Shown here: piece after piece, positions 7,740 to 16,095 of the stretch
How positions within the stretch are numbered: the first letter of the stretch is position 1
How the letters are laid out: each line of letters starts with the position of its first letter
From: Egicoccus sp. AB-alg6-2
GTDB lineage: Bacteria; Actinomycetota; Nitriliruptoria; Nitriliruptorales; Nitriliruptoraceae
NCBI RefSeq assembly: GCF_041821025.1
Contig: NZ_JBGUAY010000005.1
Location: forward strand, 372,001 to 436,000
Direction of reading: 5' to 3'
DNA: 64,000 bases
Program-made: the position numbers and the translations under genes
The notes under the pieces: generated by a model
What the model saw: the letters and a program-made list of their open reading frames with translations, nothing else
What the model was told of the DNA's origin: nothing
Databases searched by the model: none

Positions 7740-9560
7740 TCACGGGCGCACGTCGTGCGTCTGCAGCCACATCTCGAGCAGGGCGAGCTGCCAGAGCTTG
7801 TTGCCGCGTAGTGGCGTCAGCTGCCCGTTGGGGTCGTCGAGCAGGCGCTGGACCTCGGCCTGCTGGAACAGGCCACGCGCACGCGCTTCCGGCGCGTGCA
7901 GGGCGTCGCGGACGAGATCGAGGTACGGGCCCTGCAGGTGCTTGAGCGCCGGTACCGGGAAGTACCCCTTCGGGCGGTCGATGACCTCGTTCGGGATGAC
8001 GCGTCGCGCCGCCTCCTTGAGCACGCCCTTGCCCTCCTGCGCCAGCTTGAGCTCGGGCGGGATCCGGGCCGCGATCTCCAGTACCTCGTGGTCGAGGAAC
8101 GGGACCCGGGCCTCGAGCCCCCAGGCCATGGTCATGTTGTCGACCCGCTTGACGGGGTCGTCGACCAGCATGATCTGCGAGTCGAGGCGCAGCGCCATGT
8201 CGGTCGCGCTCTGGGCGCCGGGCATCGCGAAGTGCTCGGCGACGAGCGCCCGTGAGACGTCGTGGTCGATCTGGTAGTCGGGACCGACCAGGGCGGCCAT
8301 CTCGGCGTGCGGACGGTCGAAGAACGCCTCGGCATAGCGGTCCACCGCGGCGGCGACGAGGTGCTCGCGGTCCGCCTCGCCGATCTCGTCGGTGAGCGCC
8401 TGCATGGGCGGATACCAGTGGTAACCGGCGAAGACCTCGTCCGCGCCCTGGCCCGACTGCACGACCTTGACGTGCTGGCTGACCTCCTGGCTCAACAGGT
8501 AGAACGCCACGGCGTCGTGGCTGACCATCGGCTCGCTCATCGCGTGGATCGCCTGGCCGAGCGCGGGCAGCATCCGCTCGGTGTCGATCCGCAGGCGGTG
8601 GTGGTTGGTGCCGAAGTGCTCGGCGATGACGTCGGAGTACTTGAACTCGTCGCCCTCCTCGCCCCCGAACGACTCGAAGCCGATCGAGAACGTGTTCAGG
8701 CCCCTCTGGCCGGCCTCGGCGAGCAGACCGACGACCAGCGACGAGTCGAGCCCGCCGGAGAGCAGCACGCCCACCGGCACGTCGGCGACCAGGCGCCACT
8801 GCACCGCCTTGCGAAGGGCATCGAGGGTGGCGTCCTCCCAGTCGCGCGCCGACCAGTCGGCGCGGTCGGGGTCGCGGGTGAAGTCGGGACGCCAGAACTC
8901 GGTGGTGGTCCGGGAACCGTCGGCCTCGATCGCGATGGTCGTCGCGGGGGGCACCTTGCGGACGCCGTTGAGGATCGTGCGTGGAGCCGGCACCACCGAG
9001 TGGAAGGTCAGGTAGTGGTGCAACGCGACCGGGTCGATGGACGTGTCGATGTCGCCGCCCGCAACCAGCGCGGGCAGGCTCGACGCGAATCGGATGCGGG
9101 AGGGCTCGTCGACGATGTACAGCGGCTTGATCCCGAACCGGTCGCGACCGAGGAAGGTGCGCCCCGTCGCACGCTCGTGGATCACGAACGCGAACATGCC
9201 CTGCAGGCGCTCGACGAACCGGTCCCCCCAGGCGTGGTAGGCCTTGAGCACGACCTCGGTGTCGGAGGTCGAGAAGAAGTCGTAGCCCTCCGACTGCAAC
9301 TCCTCGCGCAGCGGCTGGTAGTTGTAGATGCAGCCGTTGAAGACCAGGGTCAGTCCGAGTCCGGCGTCGTGCATCGGCTGGTTGCCGCACGTCGACAGGT
9401 CGATGATCGACAGGCGACGGTGCCCCATCGCGATCGCCCCGGCCGACCAGATGCCCTCGCTGTCGGGACCACGCGAGATCATCCGGCCCGTCATCCGGTA
9501 GACGGCGCCCACGTCGGGCGTCGCACCGTCGAGGCGGAGTTCTCCGCTGAAACCGCACAT
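7740..9560 (-). CDS. asnO: N-acetylglutaminylglutamine amidotransferase (asparagine synthase family)
   Basis: 606 residues starting MCGFSG at 9560. Cys2 becomes the N-terminal nucleophile of the class II glutaminase domain (about 1-220), which also shows RGPDSEG, HRRLSIIDL and FNGCIYNY motifs. The asparagine-synthase domain carries the ATP pyrophosphatase loop SGGLDSS and a GQGADEVFAGY motif. The family amidates N-acetylglutaminylglutamine to NAGGN with ATP and glutamine. GAAGGGA precedes the ATG. Together with ngg and the M42 peptidase it forms the known three-gene NAGGN association. Confidence 0.93.
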   Translation of the reverse strand: MCGFSGELRLDGATPDVGAVYRMTGRMISRGPDSEGIWSAGAIAMGHRRLSIIDLSTCGNQPMHDAGLGLTLVFNGCIYNYQPLREELQSEGYDFFSTSDTEVVLKAYHAWGDRFVERLQGMFAFVIHERATGRTFLGRDRFGIKPLYIVDEPSRIRFASSLPALVAGGDIDTSIDPVALHHYLTFHSVVPAPRTILNGVRKVPPATTIAIEADGSRTTTEFWRPDFTRDPDRADWSARDWEDATLDALRKAVQWRLVADVPVGVLLSGGLDSSLVVGLLAEAGQRGLNTFSIGFESFGGEEGDEFKYSDVIAEHFGTNHHRLRIDTERMLPALGQAIHAMSEPMVSHDAVAFYLLSQEVSQHVKVVQSGQGADEVFAGYHWYPPMQALTDEIGEADREHLVAAAVDRYAEAFFDRPHAEMAALVGPDYQIDHDVSRALVAEHFAMPGAQSATDMALRLDSQIMLVDDPVKRVDNMTMAWGLEARVPFLDHEVLEIAARIPPELKLAQEGKGVLKEAARRVIPNEVIDRPKGYFPVPALKHLQGPYLDLVRDALHAPEARARGLFQQAEVQRLLDDPNGQLTPLRGNKLWQLALLEMWLQTHDVRP

Positions 9561-9864
9561 GTCGAGGCATCCCTTCACTGGCGTGGTGCCGACGCCGATC
9601 ACGCTCGACCGGCGTTTCGGACCCACGGAAGTCGATCGACGCACGGAGCGGTTGCCCCGGCCCTCCTGAGCCTGTCGCCCGCCCGCTACCCCCTCAACCC
9701 TCGGGCACTGGCCGGAAGGGAAGACCCTCGGGTTGCGCCGCGCGCGGACACCTCCAACGGCCGCGCTGCGCTGGCGCACGGGCGACGCGGAGGATGCGTC
9801 CAGACGGCCGTCGGTGGGCGCGTGCCTTGTAGATTCGCCGCCCCCTCGATGCCTGGAGCCCCAC
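9561..9864. other. Divergent intergenic region between asnO and the PhzF gene
   Basis: About 300 bp without a supported gene. It must contain the asnO-ngg promoter (minus strand) and the PhzF promoter (plus strand). TAGATT at 9830-9835 is a plausible -10 box for the PhzF gene, but no matching -35 is obvious. I saw no convincing operator or riboswitch. Confidence 0.4.
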
Positions 9865-10698
9865 GTGCCCCCGTTCCGCCTGGTCGACGCGTTCACCGAC
9901 GCCGCGTTCGCCGGTAACCCCGCCGGCGTCGTCGTTCTCGACACCCCGCAGCCGGTCGGTTGGATGCGCGCCATCGCCGGTGAGGTCCAGGCCTCCGAGA
10001 CGGCGTTCCTCGTGCCCGACACCGCGAATGCGGACACCTGGAAGCTGCGCTGGTTCACGCCGACCACCGAGGTGGACCTGTGCGGTCACGCCACGCTCGC
10101 CGCCGCGCACGTGCTGTGGCAGGACGGGTTGGCGGACCTGGACGCCACCCTGCGGTTCACGACCCGCGTCGGTGACCTGCGGGCGAGGACCGATCAGGGG
10201 GAGATCCTGCTGGACCTGCCGGCCTGGCCCGTGCGGCCGCACCCGGCCCCCGCCCGACTCGAGCAGGCGCTGCGCACCGGCGGCGGACGCTACCTCGGAC
10301 GCACCGCGGGCAGTGCCGGCGAGGACAACACCGGCGCGGAGCAGGCGAACGATGTCGTCCAGCTTCCGGACGAGACCGCCGTCCGGGACCTGCGCCCCGA
10401 CCTCGACGAGGTGGTACGGCTCGGCGCCTCCGGGCTGATCGTCACCGCGCCCGCGGACGGCGAGGTCGACTTCGTCTCGCGCTACTTCGCCCCGACGCTG
10501 GGTGTCCCGGAGGACCCGGTCACCGGTTCGGCGCACGCGACGCTCGGGCCGTGGTGGGCCGAGCAGTTGGGCCGCAACGACCTGCGGGCCCGGCAGCTGT
10601 CGCGTCGTGGCGGGCGGCTGCGGGTCCGGGTCGACGGCGACCGCGTCCACGTCGGCGGCCTGGCGGTGACCGTCATCACCGGCGAGGTCATCGCCTGA
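9865..10698 (+). CDS. PhzF family isomerase/epimerase-like protein
   Basis: 277 residues from GTG 9865, preceded by TGGAG. The first half shows FAGNPAGVV, the SETAFL motif with the conserved catalytic Glu of the family, and TEVDLCGHATLA; the second half shows GVPEDPVTGSAH. Two similar domains form the diaminopimelate-epimerase-like fold. Members isomerise or epimerise small acids; the substrate cannot be told from sequence. Its last 11 nt overlap the convergent hydrolase gene. Confidence 0.92.
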   Translation: MPPFRLVDAFTDAAFAGNPAGVVVLDTPQPVGWMRAIAGEVQASETAFLVPDTANADTWKLRWFTPTTEVDLCGHATLAAAHVLWQDGLADLDATLRFTTRVGDLRARTDQGEILLDLPAWPVRPHPAPARLEQALRTGGGRYLGRTAGSAGEDNTGAEQANDVVQLPDETAVRDLRPDLDEVVRLGASGLIVTAPADGEVDFVSRYFAPTLGVPEDPVTGSAHATLGPWWAEQLGRNDLRARQLSRRGGRLRVRVDGDRVHVGGLAVTVITGEVIA

Positions 10699-11491
10699 GG
10701 TCGACGCCCAGCCGCTCCTCGAGCCAGGTCGCCGCGCGCTGCCACAACGGCTCGACGGGATCGATGACGGCCATGTGGTCGGCTGGTCCGGTGAACACCT
10801 CGACCTCGTCGCCCGCGGCGCGTACGGCGTCCGCGTAGGCCGCGGTCTGTGTCGGCGGCACGCTCTCGTCGTCCTCGCCGTGCACCAGCAGGACCGGGAC
10901 ACCGTGCCCGACCAGTCCCAGCGGATCGGCGAGTTCCCAACGTTCGGGGACCGTGTCCGAGCCGCCGCCGAGCAGGTCGGCCATCGCGCCGTTGCCCATG
11001 CCGGCCCGTTCGCCACCACGGAGGTCCGCGACCGGCGCGAGGCCGACCACCGCGGCGAGTGGCACGCGTGGGCCTGCGCCGACGGCGCCGGCCGGGAGCC
11101 GGGACCGACCGGCGGCCCACAGCGCCAGCTGACCACCGGCGGAGTGGCCGACCACGGCGACGCGCCCGAGATCGACGGGGGCGTCCAGGTCGCCCAGCCG
11201 GTCGACGCCGTCGGCGACGTCCTGGAGGGTCGCCGGCCAGCCGCCGCGGTCCTCCTCACGGATCACGACGTCGGGCGGCGGGACTCGCCGGTACTCGAGG
11301 TTCCACGCGGCCAGCCCGCGCCGGGCCAGGTCACGCGCCAGCGGCTCGGTGAGCGTCCGGACGTACTGGTGGCGCCAGAAGCCGCCGTGGATCAGGACGA
11401 CGACCGGCCAGCCGGTGTCCGGCACCTCGCCGTCGGGCAGCCAGAGGTCACCGACCTGGTCGGCGGCGCTGCCATAGCGTCGCGTGCGCAT
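10688..11491 (-). CDS. Alpha/beta hydrolase (esterase/peptidase type)
   Basis: 267 residues from ATG 11491. The oxyanion-hole motif LIHGGFW lies near residue 33, the nucleophile elbow is GHSAGG, a probable acid is in VHGEDDESVP, and the histidine is in PADHMAVID. This is the esterase/lipase or dienelactone-hydrolase-like arrangement. Codons upstream of 11491 are in frame but of low complexity. The tail overlaps the PhzF gene by 11 nt. Confidence 0.9.
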   Translation of the reverse strand: MRTRRYGSAADQVGDLWLPDGEVPDTGWPVVVLIHGGFWRHQYVRTLTEPLARDLARRGLAAWNLEYRRVPPPDVVIREEDRGGWPATLQDVADGVDRLGDLDAPVDLGRVAVVGHSAGGQLALWAAGRSRLPAGAVGAGPRVPLAAVVGLAPVADLRGGERAGMGNGAMADLLGGGSDTVPERWELADPLGLVGHGVPVLLVHGEDDESVPPTQTAAYADAVRAAGDEVEVFTGPADHMAVIDPVEPLWQRAATWLEERLGVDLRR

Positions 11492-11637
11492 GCTTCGCCT
11501 TCGGTCACGGACTCCGTCCGGCCGGCACGCTAACCGCTGGGCGGCGCCGGTCGCGGCGGCGCCGGGCCGTCCGCGCGTGGGACGGCGGGTGGCCTCGCCT
11601 ACGCTGCCCCTCCGCCGTTCTTCGGAGCCCATCCATC

Positions 11638-13335
11638 GTGGCAAGCGTCGCCCTCTCCCCCGAGCGCCGTCGGCACGACCTCGGCCGCGTCCGCCAGGAG
11701 GTGTTCGACCTGGTCGTCCTGGGTGGCGGGGTCACGGGCGCCGGCGTCGCCCTCGACGCGGCGACCCGGGGGCTCACCGTCGCGCTCCTCGAGCAGCGCG
11801 ACCTCGCGGCCGGCACCTCCAGTCGATCGTCGAAGCTGATCCACGGCGGTCTGCGCTACCTCGAACAGCTCAACTTCTCGCTGGTCCGCGAAGCACTCCG
11901 CGAGCGTGGGCTGCTGCTGCAGGACCTCGCGCCGCACCTGGTCCGGCCGGTCTCCTTCCTGTATCCGCTGCAGCACGGTTTCGCGGAGCGGGCGTACGTG
12001 GCCGCCGGTGTCACGCTCTACGACACGCTCGGGGGTGCCCGCCAGTTGCCACGGCACGAGCACCTCTCTCGCCGCCAGGCGATGCGCCTGGTCCCGGCGC
12101 TCCGCGGGGACGCGCTGACCGGTGCCGTCCGCTACTGGGACGCGCAGGTCGATGACGCCCGGCACACGATGGAACTCGGCCGCACCGCCGCGTCCTTCGG
12201 CGCGGCCGTCCTCACCTCGACGCGGGTGACCGACCTGCTGCGCGAAGGGGAACGGGTCGTCGGGGTCGTCGCGCGCGACCAGGAACGGGGCGAGGACCTG
12301 CACGTCCGTGGGCGGCAGGTGGTCAACGCCACCGGCGTCTGGGCCGACCGCATCCAGGAGATGGCGGGCCGTGGGCGCATCCGGGTGCGGGCGTCGAAGG
12401 GGATCCACCTCGTCGTGCCGAAGGACCGCATCCACGCCGACAGCGGCATGATCCTGCGCACGGAGAGCAGCGTGCTCTTCGTCATCCCCTGGGGTCGTCA
12501 CTGGCTCATCGGGACCACCGACACCGACTGGGACCTCGATCTGGCGCACCCGGCCGCTTCGGCGCGCGACATCCAGTACCTGCTCGACCGCGTCAACGGC
12601 GTCCTTCGCACCCCGCTCACGCATGCGGACGTGGAGGGTGTCCAGGCCGGCCTGCGTCCCCTGCTCCACGGCGAGTCCGACGCCACCAGCAAGCTCTCGC
12701 GGGAGCATGCCGTTGCCCAGACCGTCGCCGGCATGATCACGATCGCGGGCGGCAAGTACACGACCTACCGCGTGATGGCCCGCGACGCCGTCGACGCGGC
12801 CGCACGCAACCTGCCCCAACGCGTCCCCCGCAGCGTGACCGACCGCACGCCACTGCTGGGCGCGCACGGCTGGCACGCCCTCTGGAACCGGCGACACCGG
12901 CTCGCGGAGGAGGTCGGGCTCCACCCCAGCCGCATCGAGCACCTGCTCGGCCGCTACGGCGCCATGGTGACCGAGGTGCTCGACCTGCTGGCGGACCGCC
13001 CGGAACTCGGCGCCCGCATCGCGGGTGCCGAGGACTACCTCAAGGTCGAGGCCGTCTACGCGGCGAGCCACGAGGGCGCGCTGCACCTCGACGACCTGCT
13101 GACGCGCCGTACCCGGATCTCGATCGAGACGTTCGACCGCGGCCTCGCGGCGGCCCACGACGTCGCACCGCTGATGGGCGAGGTGCACGGCTGGGACGCC
13201 GACGACATCAGCCGCGAGATCGAGCACTACGAGGCACGGGTGGCCGCCGAGGTCGAGTCCCAGCGCATGCCGGACGATCGAACGGCCGATGCCGCCCGTA
13301 TGGGAGCCCGGGACGTGCGGGTCGGCGGGACCTGA
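11638..13335 (+). CDS. glpD: Aerobic glycerol-3-phosphate dehydrogenase
   Basis: 565 residues from GTG 11638, full length for the family. The N-terminal FAD-binding motif is VVLGGGVTGAGVALDAATRG (about 25-44), followed by TSSRSSKLIHGGLRYLE, both typical of GlpD/GlpO. A GTTDTDWD motif and the C-terminal cap domain are present. The enzyme oxidises glycerol 3-phosphate to dihydroxyacetone phosphate at the membrane and passes electrons to quinone. No glycerol kinase or facilitator gene is adjacent. Confidence 0.95.
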   Translation: MASVALSPERRRHDLGRVRQEVFDLVVLGGGVTGAGVALDAATRGLTVALLEQRDLAAGTSSRSSKLIHGGLRYLEQLNFSLVREALRERGLLLQDLAPHLVRPVSFLYPLQHGFAERAYVAAGVTLYDTLGGARQLPRHEHLSRRQAMRLVPALRGDALTGAVRYWDAQVDDARHTMELGRTAASFGAAVLTSTRVTDLLREGERVVGVVARDQERGEDLHVRGRQVVNATGVWADRIQEMAGRGRIRVRASKGIHLVVPKDRIHADSGMILRTESSVLFVIPWGRHWLIGTTDTDWDLDLAHPAASARDIQYLLDRVNGVLRTPLTHADVEGVQAGLRPLLHGESDATSKLSREHAVAQTVAGMITIAGGKYTTYRVMARDAVDAAARNLPQRVPRSVTDRTPLLGAHGWHALWNRRHRLAEEVGLHPSRIEHLLGRYGAMVTEVLDLLADRPELGARIAGAEDYLKVEAVYAASHEGALHLDDLLTRRTRISIETFDRGLAAAHDVAPLMGEVHGWDADDISREIEHYEARVAAEVESQRMPDDRTADAARMGARDVRVGGT

Positions 13336-13358
13336 AGCGCCGGCCGCCGGGACGGGAC

Positions 13359-14273
13359 TCACCCGAGCACACCGAGGTCGAGATCCAGGCCGACGACCCA
13401 GTTCGGCGCGTCGACCACCTCGAGGATGCGCAGGTGGGCGGCCACCGAGCACAGCGCGTAGGCGTCCGAGGGCGCCAGTCCGTGGTCGGCCCCGAGCCGC
13501 TCGACCATGGCCAGCGTGGCCTCCCGTCCACCCGCGTACAGATCGGGTCCGACACCGGTGGTCATCAGGCGGCGACCAGCGGCGGACGACGTGCCGGCGG
13601 GCGACTCGATCTGCGGCGCCGCCAGCCTCGGGCCGCGCCGCACGCCGACGCGCAGACGCACGCGAGCCGTCGTCTCGACGGCGGTTCCGCACACCTCGCC
13701 GTCGCCCTGCGCGGCGTGTGGATCGCCGACCGAGAGCAGGGCGCCGGGCACCTCGACGGGCAGCAGCAGGGTCGCGCCGACGCCGATGTCGCGACAGTCG
13801 AGGTTGCCACCGACGTTGCGCGGCGGGATGACCGAGTGGGGCCCGTCGGCCGCCGGAGCCACCCCGATCGTGCCGAGGAACGGACGCGCCGGCAGCCGGG
13901 CCACGTCGCCGAACCGGACCACCCCGTCCGCGATCTGCGACACGACGACGTGGGGATGCGGGAAGACGTCGGCGAGCAGGCCGAACCCCGGGATCACGGC
14001 CGTCCAGCCCGTCCCGCCGGGCTCGAGGTCGAGGATCTCGACGGCCAGGACGTCCCCGGGCTCGACGCCGTGGACGAACACCGGGCCCGTGAGCGGGTTG
14101 GCCAGCGCCAGGTCCAGGGCGGTCACGTCGGCGGGGACGGCGTCGGGGCCGAGCTGGCCGCCGAAGCAGTCCGCGAGCACCATCTCCACCACGTCGCCGG
14201 GCGCGATCTCCGACCGGGGCAGCAGGGAGCGGTCCCAGCCGTGGTGTCCGTCGCGGTGGTGGAGGGTGTGCAT
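13359..14273 (-). CDS. Acetamidase/formamidase family protein
   Basis: 304 residues from ATG 14273. The sequence has the FmdA/AmdA layout: GDVVEMVLADCFGGQL near the N-terminus, NPLTGPVFVHGVEPGDVLAVEI, then PPRNVGGNLDCRDIGVGATLLLPV and VGDPHAAQGDGEVCGTAVE, all hallmarks of the family. These enzymes hydrolyse short amides to ammonia and acid. It stands alone between glpD and the SURF1 gene. Substrate choice (formamide or acetamide) cannot be decided. Confidence 0.93.
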   Translation of the reverse strand: MHTLHHRDGHHGWDRSLLPRSEIAPGDVVEMVLADCFGGQLGPDAVPADVTALDLALANPLTGPVFVHGVEPGDVLAVEILDLEPGGTGWTAVIPGFGLLADVFPHPHVVVSQIADGVVRFGDVARLPARPFLGTIGVAPAADGPHSVIPPRNVGGNLDCRDIGVGATLLLPVEVPGALLSVGDPHAAQGDGEVCGTAVETTARVRLRVGVRRGPRLAAPQIESPAGTSSAAGRRLMTTGVGPDLYAGGREATLAMVERLGADHGLAPSDAYALCSVAAHLRILEVVDAPNWVVGLDLDLGVLG

Positions 14274-14364
14274 CGTGTGACTCCGGCGTCGGCCACGCCG
14301 ACGGTAGGTGCACCCGGGGTACGCCGGCCGGGGCCGACCGGTGCGGCGGTACCCTGCCGCGACG

Positions 14365-15165
14365 ATGTCCAGGTTTCTCCTGCGCCCAGCCGCGCTCCTC
14401 AGCCACGCCCTGGTGCTGTTCGTCGCCGTGGCGTGTGTCGCGCTCGGCCAGTGGCAGCTCGATCGCCTGGCCCAGGTCCGCGCCAACAACGCCCTGCTCG
14501 AGCAACGGCTCGAAGGGGACGCCGTGGACCTCGCCTCGCTCGTCGACGAACGCCCGGTCGACGAGGAGGGCCTCGAGTACCGACGGGTCACGGCCCGGGG
14601 CACCTACCGCCCCGCGCAGGAGGTCCTCCAGCGTGGCGCCCAGCACGACAACCAGCAGGGATTCTCCGTCCTGACCCCCTTCGAGCTCGAAGACGGCGGC
14701 GTGGTGCTGGTCCGCCGCGGATTCGTCCCCGTGGCGTTCGACGAGCCCCCGGTCGCCGAAGCGGCACCGCCCGACGGTGTGGTCGAGATCGCCGGGTTGC
14801 TCGAGCGGCCCGTGCCCCAGCCGGCCGTCGGGCCGCAGGACCCGGCCGAGGGCGAACTCGCACGCGTCTTCCACACCGACACCGCACGGCTGGACCGACA
14901 GGTCGAGGGGGAGCTGTATCCGATGGTGCTGCGGGTGCAGACCGATGCGGCCGTGACCTACGACACCCTGCCGGTGCCGCCGGGGCCGCCGGTGCTCGAC
15001 GAACGCAACCACTTCTCGTACGCGATGCAGTGGTTCTCGTTCTCGGTGTTGGCCCTGGTCACGTACGGCGCCTGGTTGTGGCAGCGCGCGAAGGGCCGCG
15101 ACGACGAACGGGGAGCCGCCGCGCAACCCGCGCCGCCCCCCGAACGCGCCGAGCTCTCCGGCTGA
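14365..15165 (+). CDS. SURF1 family cytochrome oxidase assembly protein
   Basis: 266 residues from ATG 14365. An N-terminal helix (about 10-30) contains the family motif LGQWQLDR; a periplasmic domain has YRRVTARGTY and VLVRRGFVPV; a C-terminal helix (about 220-240) contains NHFSYAMQWFSFSVLAL. SURF1 proteins assist heme insertion into cytochrome c oxidase. No oxidase genes are in the window, but the bcc complex genes lie at 56-59 kb. Confidence 0.93.
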   Translation: MSRFLLRPAALLSHALVLFVAVACVALGQWQLDRLAQVRANNALLEQRLEGDAVDLASLVDERPVDEEGLEYRRVTARGTYRPAQEVLQRGAQHDNQQGFSVLTPFELEDGGVVLVRRGFVPVAFDEPPVAEAAPPDGVVEIAGLLERPVPQPAVGPQDPAEGELARVFHTDTARLDRQVEGELYPMVLRVQTDAAVTYDTLPVPPGPPVLDERNHFSYAMQWFSFSVLALVTYGAWLWQRAKGRDDERGAAAQPAPPPERAELSG

Positions 15166-15246
15166 TCGGCCGCGGACGGTCCCGCGGGCCGTGGCCGCCC
15201 CCCGCGCGGCCACCGACCCCGCGGGGCCCTCTACCGTCCGCGCCCT

Positions 15247-15375
15247 CACCCGAATTCGGGTGTCTGCCGTGCCGAGCGCATGCACATGATCGCACGCTCG
15301 GATACCGAGCGGAACCGTGCGGCCATGTGCCTTCGGGTGGTGGTGCTACCACCACCGTCCGCCGCCTCAGCGGAC
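15247..15375. promoter_or_regulatory. Cluster of four perfect inverted repeats upstream of the NarL-type regulator
   Basis: Four perfect inverted repeats lie in 130 nt. CACCCGAATTCGGGTG is at 15247-15262. CGCTCGG-ATA-CCGAGCG is at 15295-15311. GGTGGTGGT-GCT-ACCACCACC is at 15336-15356. GTCCGC-N7-GCGGAC directly abuts it at 15357-15375. The response regulator GTG is at 15415. They could be operators, RNA hairpins of the leader, or terminators for the SURF1 gene; none is followed by a clear T run. Confidence 0.5.
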
Positions 15376-15414
15376 GACCTGGACCCGTAGGCTGCAGACG
15401 ATCAGGAGGCGCCC

Positions 15415-16095
15415 GTGCCGCAGAACTCCCGTACCACCCTGCTCATCGCCGAGGACGACTACCTCGTCCGTGAGGGGGCACGGTCGGTGCTCGCGGCGCA
15501 TCCCCGACTCGAGGTACTGGGTGCGGCGTCCGACCCCGAGGGGATTCTCGAACTGCTCGAGGTGCACGACCCGGACGTGGTGATGCTGGACATCCGGATG
15601 CCCCCGACGTTCACCACCGAAGGCATCGAGCTCGCGCACCAGATCCGCGCCGAGCGCCGCGGCACCGGCGTGGTGGTGCTCTCGCAGCACGCCGACCCCG
15701 AGTACGCCCTCGAGTTGCTGCGACACGGTTCGGACGGCGTCGCCTACCTGCTCAAGGAACGCCTCGGTGACGCCGACCGGCTGGTCCAAGCCATCGAGGA
15801 GGTGCGGGCCGGCGGCTCGATCCTCGATCCGCGCATCGTGGAGGGGCTGCTCGAGGCCCAGCGTCGCCGCACGGCGTCGAAGTTGGCGGGACTGACGCCA
15901 CGCGAACTCGAGGTTCTGGCGATGATGGCCTCAGGACGAGGAAACCTCGCCATCGCCCGGGAGCTCTCGATCACGGACCGATCCGTCGAGAAGCACACCA
16001 ACTCCATCTTCCGCAAGCTCGGCCTGTCCGAGGAACTCGAGCTCAACCGCCGCGTCGCCGCCGTCCTGTTCTACCTGCAGCGTTCCCGCGACTGA
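15415..16095 (+). CDS. NarL/LuxR-type response regulator
   Basis: 226 residues from GTG 15415 with AGGAGG upstream. The receiver domain (about 7-130) shows EDD near residue 13, the phospho-acceptor Asp in VVMLDIRMPP and the conserved Lys in LLKERL. A LuxR-type HTH follows with LTPRELEVLAMMASG and RSVEKHTNSIFRKL. The convergent histidine kinase is the obvious partner; the two reading frames overlap by 165 bp at their 3' ends. Confidence 0.94.
   Translation: MPQNSRTTLLIAEDDYLVREGARSVLAAHPRLEVLGAASDPEGILELLEVHDPDVVMLDIRMPPTFTTEGIELAHQIRAERRGTGVVVLSQHADPEYALELLRHGSDGVAYLLKERLGDADRLVQAIEEVRAGGSILDPRIVEGLLEAQRRRTASKLAGLTPRELEVLAMMASGRGNLAIARELSITDRSVEKHTNSIFRKLGLSEELELNRRVAAVLFYLQRSRD

Noticed and set aside
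5770-8277. 835-codon plus-strand open frame
   Set aside because: Antisense to ngg and asnO, with no recognisable domains.
11599-15285. 1228-codon minus-strand open frame
   Set aside because: It runs through glpD, the acetamidase and SURF1 in a wrong frame or strand; low-complexity Arg/Ala composition.
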